Origin: Cinnamomum chago
Taxonomy: Eukaryota > Streptophyta > Magnoliopsida > Laurales > Lauraceae
Direction of reading: 5' to 3'
Assembly: GCA_038049695.1 (NCBI GenBank)
Contig: CP142456.1
Location: 72,997,922 to 73,061,921 of the forward strand
Length of the DNA: 64,000 bases
The notes below the pieces were generated by a model. That model was not told the DNA's origin, ran no database searches, and saw only the letters and a program-made list of their open reading frames with translations. The position numbers and the translations under genes were made by a program. Position 1 is the stretch's first letter. Each line of letters starts with the position of its first letter. Below, piece after piece: positions 1-10,240 of this stretch.

Positions 1-830
1 TATTTTTGTTTGAAATTTGGGGGTTTAAAAATAAACTGATCAAACTTTAATTTCCCAAAGTTTCATTGAAAAATAATGTGTTTTGATCAAGTTTCTAATC
101 GCAAACTTTTTACACAAAATCTGTCCTGAAATTCCTGCAACAATGTGCTGAATTGTGGACTTTATATTCAGATCCAGATTTCCCAAAAAATATTTGGCCG
201 AGATTATTGACTCAAATCTCTGATTTTTCTTGCTTATTCAATTTCAAACTCCGATTCCGGCAACTTAAACATATCTAAACTCCACCAATATGAATATGCA
301 TGCAATGCTAATTAGTACCAACCATAAACTATGCATAAAAATTCACATAAACATATAAGAAGCAAAAGAAGAAAAGAAAACAACAAATGATTGAATTTAA
401 ATGTGTGGATTGCCTTTGTAATTGAAAAATTATGAATTGAAAATTTATTTTAATCATGAATGCCATGATCTTAGAATTTCAAAATCATCTTAGGCATTGA
501 TAGGTTCATATTTTGGAAAACACTTTTTGGATTTATTTAAACATGAAACCAAGCATGACTTCCATGACCTAAAATCCCACTTTGAAAATCACTTTCATTT
601 CAAAAAATCTACTAGTAGATCACCAGTAGGTCAGCAGGAGTTCAGCCTACCTGAGGTCGGCTAGCCGCCTGTATATGTTAGTGACCGTTAGAATATGACC
701 GTTAGACGTCGGCTAGTGGCCCAAAGAGCCGTTGGAACCTTTTTTTTACTATATATTTGAACCTATTCCTTGGGTTTTGAGCCAACACAATTGAATCTTT
801 TGAGGTGTTTTGGAACCTAAGGAAGGAGAA

Positions 831-1357
831 TCGATTAAGGAAGGCTTATGGGTCACTTAATTGGAAAGCAAAAGCTTGGATTCATTAGTAAAATCAATCT
901 AAGTGGGTAAGATTTGTATTGAAGGCCTATTTTAAACTTCCATTTACTTGGCTCAAATAATCACATTCAAAGAATAAATCCAGATGAAGCTTATTAGTGT
1001 ATGTTACTTGTAGATGTAGTGGTGATAACTTCAAAACAATAAATCAAGTTAATGGAAAAAAACTTGCAAAAGCACTTTTTACTTAGGGTTTATTTGTTTT
1101 CATTGAATATACATAGGAATTAATGGTCAAATGAGATTTTCAAATTAACAAGGGTTATTAAAGAGCCAAGGGCGAAGAAAATGAGGTGTGAGGTGAAAGA
1201 TGTATGGAAGCTATCTATATGGGACCCTGACTTTCATACTATATATTTAAATTAATGAGGGCTGGATATTCACCTTTGACATTTCATTTTTAACGACTTA
1301 TATAAATATACTCTTAAAATTCTTAGGAATTCAATTACATGAACCACACAAGCTTTT
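831..1357. other. Unassigned AT-rich DNA (unit 1; repeated in every unit)
   Basis: I see no gene, RNA or clear terminal repeats here. It contains a short GAGGTGTGAGGTGAAAG-type purine run and several TATA-like stretches with no other support. The same sequence recurs at +9,408-bp steps. Confidence 0.6.
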
Positions 1358-2803
1358 AGGGCCTGTTCTTTACAACAATTCATAGAGTTTTTCTCTGGAA
1401 AATTTCAAAATCTCCGACAGCTATACCCTAATGTGGAATTCCTAAATCCTCCTCTTGAATGGAACATTTGAAATTCAAGAAAAATGCATAGAGATTCCCA
1501 TCATTAATTGGGAACAAATGTAACATCATATACTTAACACCATTTCGTCTCTGATAAAAAAAGATTTCTTTGATCACTCAACTAACATTCTGAATATTTT
1601 ATGCCTAGAAAATGGATATTAAATGTTTCTATGCAAGATTGAGGGCCTACTCATTTAAGGATGAGTTAGAAAAAACACCACCTTAATCCAAATCAAACAT
1701 GCGTGATTACAAAGATAGCAAGTGTAAACCACATAACGTACCGAGTAGAAGCACTTGATGTAACAACTCTCTCCGTTTTAATTTCTTATTAACTTCTTAG
1801 GGTAACACGAGGAGGAGTATGTTTATAATGATGCATTTTTAATAGCATTTTAGAATCTTAAATCCACAATTTCCTCTTATGTAGTGCAATGTGGTGATCA
1901 TCATATCACGAGTTTTGAAAATAGCACTTATATTTTTCTTTTATAAAGATTGATTCTAATTGTGATTTTGACAATCCCATTATAATTCATAAAAGATGTT
2001 ATTTGTATTATATTACATGTGCTAGACGCCGGTAGGTTAATTAAGCTAGTCTTAAAGATTTTTGAGATTTTCACAATTGATAGTGCAGTTTTTAAAGACT
2101 TGTTTCTTTGCAAGAATTTCTGACAGGAATTTAGGCTGTCTGTGCATTCCTGAATTGTAGTCGGAAATTCCATGTTCACTTGCTTGCATTCCCAGCATTT
2201 GAGGCAAGTAGTATTTTGAAATTCCAAAAAAGTGGAATTCCCAAATGCTCGCCTTGACTCCAGCATTTACAAATTCAAGCATTCTGAGAGGCTTGTTGGA
2301 ACTTCGGCTCTCCCCCAACGATTGATTTTAATCTTCTCCTCTATTCTACTGTAACAAAATCAAGTCCAGACATCTTCTTCCTCCACCCTCCTTTCATATG
2401 TTTGCCTATTTTTCTCTTTTTTATTTTATTTTGCTGCATGCAATTTTTTCTAGAGGGTTTTGATGGAATGGAAAGAAGAAGGGTTTTTTTGGGGTCTTAA
2501 TGGAATGGAATCAGTGGGTTCTCTTAGATCTGAACCGGATGGTAAGTTACAGGGGCTATTTGGTTGGATGGATGGATTGATTTGTGGCTTGTGTTGGCCG
2601 AGAGATGAAGAAATTCAAATGGATATGAAGTCGAAAATTTTTGGAGTTTAGGTAGCCTGAAATTCTCAGGGAGGAATTCTGGCCTAAAAGAAACAAAAAA
2701 TTTAGGAATACCAGAATTAATAGGATTTTAAAATTCCACCATCTCAAATTCTACAAGTTCCAACATACATGAATTCTAAAAATTAATGCAAAGAAACAGG
2801 CCC
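1358..2803. mobile_element. Candidate non-autonomous TIR element (unit 1; repeated in every unit)
   Basis: The left end reads GGGCCTGTTCTTT (about 1358) and the right end reads AAAGAAACAGGCCCG (to 2803), which is close to its reverse complement. Such GGGCYTGTTT ends are common in plant Tourist/Harbinger and hAT-type MITEs. The interior is rich in GGAATTCC-like subterminal words on both sides. I could not define a convincing target duplication; TTA abuts the left end only. A second GGGGCTATTTGGTTGG start at about 2549 could mark a smaller nested element of ~255 bp ending at the same right end. No transposase is present. Confidence 0.3.
2463..2541 (+). other. Exon-like fragment with ATG and strong splice donor (unit 1; repeated in every unit)
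   Basis: An ATG at 2463 opens a 79-nt reading frame beginning MEWKEEGFFWGLNG and ending at a consensus donor GTAAGT (GT at 2542). It is preceded by about 100 bp of pyrimidine-rich DNA like a plant 5' leader. It looks like the first exon of some gene, perhaps a fragment carried by the surrounding TIR-like element. I do not recognise the protein and find no following exon. The open frame continues past the donor to a stop at 2651, so a chance ORF is also possible. Confidence 0.25.
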
Positions 2804-3200
2804 GAAAAGTTAAGCAAAGAAATAATGTGAAACTTTCCCTTGTCCTTCTCCATATTTCTCTTATTTCTATTGGCTGAGTTGTTATTTCATTTTCTGGGTC
2901 CCTTTTCTTTTCCAACTTCAACGTAAAACTACTCGTGGATAGGATCAACATCAAGTCAGAATTGCTTTATTACCATAGGAACACTCCATTTCACGAGGAG
3001 TACTGTCTAGAGTTTATTAGACATTCTCACCTAAAAAAAGACAACATATTTTTTTATGTGGCTCACCTCGCTTCTCCTACATAGTTGGCACCAATCTATT
3101 TCACAATAATTTTATATGTACTTGCTAGTAAGAGTTGGAATATAAAAAGAATCGATTAATTTAAAGAAGATTGTACTTTGTGGCTAATTTTTATTGGATT

Positions 3201-3330
3201 GTTGTAGCTCAGCTAGTTAGGGTAAATGTCAGAATGCAGGAGTTCAAATGAACAATTGTGTTCTGCTCAAAGGAGAAAATTCACCAGTTAATATCAAGAT
3301 AGTTATGAATTAAAAGTCGTCAGAACTTTG
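3201..3330 (+). mobile_element. tRNA-derived SINE-like segment (unit 1; repeated in every unit)
   Basis: TAGCTCAGCTAG at 3205-3216 fits the RNA polymerase III A box. GTTCAAATG at about 3242-3250, some 37 bp further on, is a weak match to the B box. This spacing is typical of tRNA-derived SINE heads. There is no cloverleaf 3' half, so it is not a tRNA gene. The right end is unclear; an A-rich stretch near 3362-3385 could be the tail. Unit 1 has G rather than C at 3239, just before the B box. Confidence 0.3.
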
Positions 3331-5400
3331 GGTTTCTCTTGGATTATTGATGGAAATTAATGAAAAAAAATAAAAATAGGAAAGGAATAAAACATATTTG
3401 AAATCTTCACTCATATTGAAATATTCTTACTTTTAACGGTGTTTTTCACTTTCGTGCTGCACTTTTTGCTTAGGGGCTTGGTTTGGATAGGTGATTTTTG
3501 TGGGAGTGGTGGTCTCAGTGAAAAAAAAAATGAAAAACAAGCTTTTCCTATATTTAAAGCAATCCTAAAAATTCTAATCCTGTAAAAGGGGCTTCAATTA
3601 AAAAGTAAAACCGAAGAACCACAAATAGCCATTAAATAGTTTATTCGTAGATTAGAAAAACTAAAAGCAAGAAAAATCACAAGACTTGCAAAGAGTAAGT
3701 TTAGATGAGTAAAATGAAGTTTGACTTAGGTGAGGAAGCTTTTGGGTGAAAAAAATAGCCACAAGTGAGGTAGGAAGGTGTCACGTCCCCAGAACCCAAT
3801 TAGAGAATAAACCGGATCCTTAGAGTGAAATTTAGGACTAATTAGAATTTTTGTCCTTTAGGCCCAAGGATCATAAGTTCGCTGTGAGGATATAATATTT
3901 CAAGCCTCATGTATAATAAGAATTGCGAAGTTCATACAAATCTAGGCATATGGAATATCAACAATGGATAATGACTTCATTTAATAATTAAAGTTGCACA
4001 AAAGAATAAACAAAACTAACCAAGGAGTTAATTAATTACACTGGCACTACTCTAACACTAGAAGAAACTCGCTCATTATCTAAACTCACTTAAATATCTA
4101 AAATATAAATAATTATAAAAATAATAAAATAAACGGGTCAATGGGCCTACTATTGGGCCCAACTGACCCCAGTAAGGTCTTGGACCTTATAGAAAGTGGC
4201 TACCCAGATTTTTATTTTTTTCCATTTCTATTAAACATTACAGGGCTGGACGGATTGATCATTAGACATTACAATCTTTTCATTGAGCTTTCAAACCGGT
4301 ACCAACGGATGGATCAAAAACTTTGACAAGGAGAAGTTGATGCTACACTTGGCCTGAAATCTAGCCAAACATCTTGACATCTAAAATACATACGCCAGAA
4401 ATTCAAAATCAAGAAACCAGACGTCTAGAGTTGCGTTTAGATGTCAGGGGACAAGAAATCTAAAGATGATAGATGCCTAGGTTAATGTGAAGCAAAAGTT
4501 CCTTGTAGGGGATTTTATCGGAAAAACCCCCTTAAATTCGGTGGAGACCAAAAACTAGAATGGTCATAGAGGCTCTTTTCAGTTTTTTTCTTTCTTTTAT
4601 TGTATCGAGTAGCAATATTGCTGCTCCTCTGTAAATATTGCTGCTCATTGCGTCACCTTCCTTCTTTTCTACTTTGCATGTCCACTATTCACTCATTCAA
4701 CTAAGTAATGACGCATCTTGTTCTCTTAAATTATCTCCAAACTTCAAATCAAGCAATCAATACTGCAAACGACCCAAATTATTGTTGAATCATGAGCGCT
4801 CATTTAAATTAAACAAACAACCCTTTGCCCCAAACGAGGAGACTTCCAGCTCAGAGCCATAAATATTCCTTTAGTATTACTTAAATTACAAAAACAAATA
4901 CCTGGGATTTAGTAGAGGAGAAACTTCTCTAGCCAGAGAACTACACGACCAGTCTAGTTCTATGGGCCCCACATACGCCCGCATTTGATCAATGCAGCTC
5001 CATTCGCAGTCTTTAGTCCCCATGATTTAGCACCATGTGCAACTTTGTGGTCATCAAACCTTTCTTCGTCATTGGATTGAATTTCAATTTTCAAAATATC
5101 TACAGTTAAAAGACCATTAAATCTTAAGACTCTTAAATCGAGGACTACAATTGACATTTTGCATGACCCTTATCGGTAAAAAGACCTTTCGCATCTACCT
5201 CTAATGGCACAAACGCATCCAAGTGGGCCCCACGAGCTGGACTACAAGCAGAGTATGTGGTCTGCTCGTAGGTGAAGATTTTGATCCTTTAATTAGTAGG
5301 ATTGGTTTTCTGTTAAATACTTCAGAAGAAAATTGGTCTCCTCTAGCAAACAATCTCTTTTGGATTAGTAAACGGTTGCGACTGCTGAGTATTTAGGTAA
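3331..5400. other. Unassigned DNA between the SINE-like segment and the TPS promoter (unit 1; repeated in every unit)
   Basis: No gene is recognisable. TGTCACGTCCCCAGAACCC at about 3780 resembles the TGTCACG-type start of some plant LTRs, but I found no matching end or target duplication. AATATTGCTGCTC occurs twice in direct repeat near 4613-4652. Short open frames here have no coding character, and one is broken by the 1-bp insertion in unit 5. Confidence 0.5.
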
Positions 5401-5612
5401 AACATTCCTTTTGTGATTGAAACTAATATAAATACCAAGTTTTATAGCTAGCCAGACAGCTCAACGGCCTTAGCAAAAAACCCTTTTTGCTTGTCCTCTA
5501 GCAAACACATCCCTTTCCCACACACCTTTTAAATACCCAGCCATGCCATGCTTTGATATATTCATACACATTTTAAATCAGATTTCCTTACACACACACA
5601 CATTCTAGCAGT

Positions 5613-7200
5613 ATGGCTTCCCTAAGTTCCTCTCCTGTTGCTTCAGCCCTCCATCCCACACCTCTAAATACAAACAAAAATGGTGCTGACCGTCCATCAC
5701 CATTTCACCCTTCTGTTTGGGGAGATTACTTCCTTTCTTACTCCGACGGTCACGAGGTATATATTCACACATTCTTTGTTTTGAGAAATGATCGCATGAT
5801 GATGATTTTATACATGTCATGTCAACTACCGTGAGGCTCATCTTTGTTTGATCCAAGTCATTCATATCATGCAACTTCTCATGACGAGAAAGTCTCTCCA
5901 ACTTTCATTCCATTAACTGGTTAATACGCAAATGTAAAGCAAAAGAGAGCTTGTTATGTTTGTGTATGTTTGTTTGTTTGTTAGATCCATTGTAGCGAAG
6001 GGATTTTTACAGTTTAGTATCTCTTAAACTTAATTTGCACATGAAAATGTTACTAAAGACATAAAAAAATGTCACCAAAGTAACTTCACTGTATTTTATC
6101 TTTTCTAATTTTTGACAGTCTTGCCCATTCTTTGATCTGTGTTTTAACTTTTGAGGCTCTTTTTACCAAAATAAATAAATAAATTTTGAGGCCCTGAAGT
6201 GATTGAAGTATTATGTTGCAAGTAGGTTAACTTGTGTGATCGGGATTTAACCCCATCATTTACTACATTATAAGTTGTTTAGTTTGATCCCATCATATTC
6301 CTAGACCTTAAATGACCCCTCTACATTCCTGCTCAAGGAGGTTGTTTTGTTTTCCACCCCAGCCAAGGGGGCTGGGACCTACAATAGCACCTGGCACCCG
6401 CACACGTGAGAAGAAAGCCCGCACAAATGAAAAGAGAGTCTGCGTACACATGGAAAGGGAGTGTAAGCAGCTGAAAAGGGGTAACTTAAAAAAGGATCGA
6501 ACTTTAGGTAGCTGAATGAGATTTGGAGTTGCCAATCAAGCAACCCCTTGTACTCAAGAAAGTTGGGTCCCAGTGCAGTTGGCTGCAGTAAAAAAAAAAA
6601 AAAAATCTTGACAGGGCTGAAAAATGATAACGGGCTTTATTTTTAGAAGATAACGTCAGCCAGGTCAACACAAATCAGATGCATCTTATCCACCATTCTC
6701 CATGGGATATTTCCATCCGTCCTCAAAACATGATAGAACGTGGGGTATTAAGCAGGCCCCACAAGGAGGCCCTCCCTTCTATAGATTTGCAAAAAAGCAT
6801 CACTTTTCTCATCTATCTTCCATGATAGAAATTATTATTTTTACCAACTAATCACTTTTAATTTGCAATGGGACATGGACAGAAAATAGATGCATGGACT
6901 AGCAAGGTTGGAGAGTTGAAGGAAAAAGTGAAGAGGATGCTAATCACATCCAAGGGATCAGTTGAAGAAACGATCATGATTGATGACATCCAACGACTTG
7001 GAGTGGCCTATCACTTTGAAAAGGAGATCAACGACGCATTGGAACATATATATGAGGCCAATGTTGATTATGATGATCTAAAAACAGTCGCTCTTCGATT
7101 CCAATTACTGAGGCAAAAGGGCTATAACATCTCTTGTGGTAAAACTTCTTCACTATTTTATATCACTCATTCTTGGCAAACTGGACAACAAACAAAATAA
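5613..7200 (+). pseudogene. Truncated terpene synthase copy 1 (exons 1-2 only)
   Basis: Exon 1 is 5613-5756 (48 codons, with the RP-x7-W motif) and exon 2 is 6883-7138 (with the IQRLGVAYHF region). Both translate identically to the first two exons of the intact gene. The exon 2 donor at 7139 is intact, but intron 2 ends at 7311 in an LTR fragment, so the acceptor and exons 3-7 are absent. With intron 1 spliced and intron 2 retained, translation would add 20 residues and stop at 7198-7200, giving a 153-residue fragment of the N-terminal domain without the DDxxD catalytic centre. The copy keeps its own promoter. Confidence 0.93.
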
Positions 7201-7311
7201 TTAGATATATGTGGACATTTAATTACCAAAGGTAAGTGTGTCCCGCTATGGGGCCTATCGATATTTTATCCGGTAGGTATGATACAATATGATTATTGTA
7301 TCAATGGATCA

Positions 7312-8226
7312 TGTTACATATAATTTCAAAGGTTCTTTCATTAACATGATCTACTTAGATTTACCAAAGATAAAGTACTACTTGGATTGAATCAATGGTG
7401 ATGTATCCAAAACAATAAATCAATTCAAAACATAAAACATGTTAAGGACACAACACAAACATAGTTTATCATGCTACAAATGATTTACCAAAAATAAAAC
7501 AAAGCATGAAAAACATATGATTAAGGAAAGTAGAGCCTACTTGGAGATTTAACTTCATTAATCCAAGCTTTAGCTTTCCTAATGATCCCCTTCATCCCTT
7601 AGTTCATTTCCCTTCTATTTGCCTCAAAACCCCTCAAGGAGGGCCTTAAAATTCCCAACTTTTGGCAAAGGAAAGAACTCATATTTATAGCAAAAAGTGC
7701 CCAACGGCTAGTCCCCGGTCGACCTGCAAACAGGTCTCGGTCGATCGGGATCACACAACGGTCAGAAATATGACCGTTGGTGCCCCAGGGCATTTTCTGC
7801 CTGCAGTGTTCCCGGTCGACCGGGACCCCTGGGCCGGTCAACCGGCCACACTGCTGGGACCAAAAAATTCAACTTTTGCATATTTCAAAGTTTATCTTTG
7901 TGGAACTTTTTGGACCATATAAGCAAGCTTAAAAACATGTTTTAAATCATTCTAAGGGTTTTAAAACATGAACCATAAAAAGCCTAAAACATTTTGAAAG
8001 ATTTAAAACTCATAGGCTAGCTTGATTTTCTAAAACTCTTTTCAAATCAAATGCATCCAAGATTAAAAACAAAACATGCATAAATCAAAACTTTTACAAC
8101 TCTTAAAAACAATGCATGTTTAGAACAAGATTTCAAGATTTCTAAAATCAATGCATATGTGTGTGAATCAAATGATGCTAGAATGATTATGCATCCATCA
8201 AATTGCAATCTACAAAATTCCTAACA
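7312..8226 (-). mobile_element. Truncated LTR fragment (unit 2), antisense to the TPS copies
   Basis: This segment aligns with the right part (57460-58495) of the complete solo LTR in intron 4 of the intact gene. It ends in CTAACA at 8226 like that LTR but is followed by GTCAT instead of GCCCC, so it comes from a different insertion. Its left part is missing: the array junction cuts it after the shared 8-bp ATGGATCA (7304-7311). Read on the minus strand the LTR would begin TGTTAGG, with a TATA-like box at 7690-7682, so transcription would run left into the preceding TPS exon 2 (6883-7138). Divergence from the intron-4 LTR is clear but modest. Confidence 0.85.
7681..7690 (-). promoter_or_regulatory. 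TATA-like box of the LTR fragment, reading toward truncated TPS exon 2
   Basis: On the minus strand this reads CTATAAATAT. It lies just after a GC-rich block with CCGTTGG and CGGTCGACC-type motifs, an arrangement expected of an LTR U3 region. Initiation about 25-30 bp further left would give an antisense RNA that crosses the unit junction at 7311 and enters exon 2 (6883-7138) and then exon 1. Equivalent sites lie about 9,408 bp apart in units 3-6. Activity and the position of any polyadenylation signal in the remaining LTR are unknown. Confidence 0.45.
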
Positions 8227-10240
8227 GTCATAACAGGCATACCATGATGACTTAGGAATCTAACTATGAGACAAATGGCGATCCATCTCTAGTCTCATAA
8301 ATCTGGTATTAAAGTATCTTATGCACGATGAGGATGTCATGCATTATGCTCCTCCCACTATTTGATCACGGCTTCAAGTGCAGAGCTTCAATTGCAGTAA
8401 TAACTGGTAAGACTAGGTCGATCCACATGGAGCTTTAGAAATAAGGCTTTCAAACTCTGTCACATGCCCTAAATAAAATCTAATTTTAGCCTAAAATTTA
8501 GAAAAGTACATTCATCATTCCTACTTTAAACTAAAATTAAATACATTTCCAAAAATAAAATTTCCTAAATCTAAAAACCTAATCTAAAATGAATCACAAG
8601 TTGCTACAAAAGAACACACAAATTAGAAACAATCCAAAAATAAAACTTACCAAAAATAAAACTAAGAAGCTAAATTAAAAAAAAAATGAACCTAAGTTAG
8701 AAACCAAATCAATCAAAACATGCTCAACAAAGATTAGTAACAAATCAAATCACTCAAAAAGAAAACAACCTACTTTCTAAAATTAGCATGCAAACCTTAC
8801 TAAATTAGTTTCCTAAATTAGAAACTAGGTTAGTCAATTAGGGTTAATATATTTCCTAAGTTAGTGAATTGAGTTAATCAACTCCCTAAAGTTAAGGACT
8901 TTCCAAATAAATAAAGATTTTCAAATCTTAACAAATTTAGAAAGCACTAAGTCAATCATACCTTATGTTAGAATTTCCAAATCTTAAGAAACTTCCTAAG
9001 TTAAAATCTTCAATTAAAAAAAATTAGAAAGATCTTTTATTTGTGAAAATTATCTAAATAATGTAAAACACAAAATCAAAAACTAATCCTAAAGTTAGAA
9101 AGTTAGTAATGCAATGTATGCCATGAGATGTTAGAAAATTCTAAGTCTAGAAAACTAGTATGCAAGGCTGTTTTTATGCATGATTTTTCCTAATCTAATG
9201 CAACCTAAAACTGAGTTTATTGGCTAGATTTTGAGCTACAATGATGTATGAATCAAATAAAAAAAAAAACCAGAAGTGGAAAACGATTTAAAACGAATGA
9301 GATATGAGTGTATGATCATGACCTAAAAAAAAAACTATGCAGAAATTCTGCACACAGGTGGGTCCGACCAGCCATGTTTGAGCCACTGGTTCACCATCTT
9401 TCCAAAATTATTTTTGTTTGAAATTTGGGGGTTTAAAAATAAACTGATCAAACTTTAATTTCCCAAAGTTTCATTGAAAAATAATGTGTTTTGATCAAGT
9501 TTCTAATCGCAAACTTTTTACACAAAATCTGTCCTGAAATTCCTGCAACAATGTGCTGAATTGTGGACTTTATATTCAGATCCAGATTTCCCAAAAAATA
9601 TTTGGCCGAGATTATTGACTCAAATCTCTGATTTTTCTTGCTTATTCAATTTCAAACTCCGATTCCGGCAACTTAAACATATCTAAACTCCACCAATATG
9701 AATATGCATGCAATGCTAATTAGTACCAACCATAAACTATGCATAAAAATTCACATAAACATATAAGAAGCAAAAGAAGAAAAGAAAACAACAAATGATT
9801 GAATTTAAATGTGTGGATTGCCTTTGTAATTGAAAAATTATGAATTGAAAATTTATTTTAATCATGAATGCCATGATCTTAGAATTTCAAAATCATCTTA
9901 GGCATTGATAGGTTCATATTTTGGAAAACACTTTTTGGATTTATTTAAACATGAAACCAAGCATGACTTCCATGACCTAAAATCCCACTTTGAAAATCAC
10001 TTTCATTTCAAAAAATCTACTAGTAGATCACCAGTAGGTCAGCAGGAGTTCAGCCTACCTGAGGTCGGCTAGCCGCCTGTATATGTTAGTGACCGTTAGA
10101 ATATGACCGTTAGACGTCGGCTAGTGGCCCAAAGAGCCGTTGGAACCTTTTTTTTACTATATATTTGAACCTATTCCTTGGGTTTTGAGCCAACACAATT
10201 GAATCTTTTGAGGTGTTTTGGAACCTAAGGAAGGAGAATC
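8227..10240. repeat. Retroelement-like A-rich DNA right of the LTR fragment (unit 2; also 1 to ~830 in unit 1 and the same place in units 3-6)
   Basis: Bases 8227-8360 match 63867-64000 at the right end of the window. Around 8403-8435 is a stretch resembling the GGTCGATCCAC-type start seen near plant LTR retroelement ends, followed by about 800 bp of A-rich DNA. About 10000-10170 is GC-richer, with CCGTTAGA and GCCGTTGG motifs, a T-run and a TATA-like ACTATATATT. That order resembles the U3/TATA arrangement of an LTR on the plus strand. No coding sequence of gag or pol is visible. The outer limits are uncertain and the family is not identified. Confidence 0.4.

Larger units (their letters stand above)
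1..7311 (+). repeat. Array unit 1, left-truncated by the window edge
   Basis: This unit lacks its LTR fragment and about 1.2 kb of flanking DNA because the window starts inside it. It holds retroelement-like DNA (1 to about 830), unassigned and TIR/SINE-like DNA (830-5400), and the promoter, exon 1 and exon 2 of a truncated terpene synthase copy. A private variant is G at 3239, in the SINE-like segment, where the other units carry C. At 5505 it has A, as in units 2 and 3. Confidence 0.95.

Noticed and set aside
1928..2318. Two overlapping minus-strand open frames of 112 and 88 codons, repeated in each unit
   Set aside because: They overlap each other in different frames, have no recognisable motif and lie in TIR-like AT-rich DNA; they recur only because the unit recurs.
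3201..3275. Functional tRNA gene
   Set aside because: Only A- and weak B-box-like words are present; there is no acceptor stem or anticodon arm that pairs.
3780..4380. Complete LTR beginning TGTCACGTCCCC
   Set aside because: The start looks LTR-like, but no matching CA end or GAAGG target duplication could be found.
5605..5901. 98-codon minus-strand frame opposite exon 1
   Set aside because: It is the antisense shadow of TPS exon 1 and its intron, repeated with the array.
6868..6882. ATG at 6868 as a start of a separate small gene covering exon 2
   Set aside because: The ATG lies in intron 1 just before a GACAG acceptor; coding similarity to TPS starts at 6883.
7599..7922. Opposing frames rich in DRD and GRP residues
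   Set aside because: They translate the CGGTCGACC repeats of the LTR on both strands; not protein-coding.
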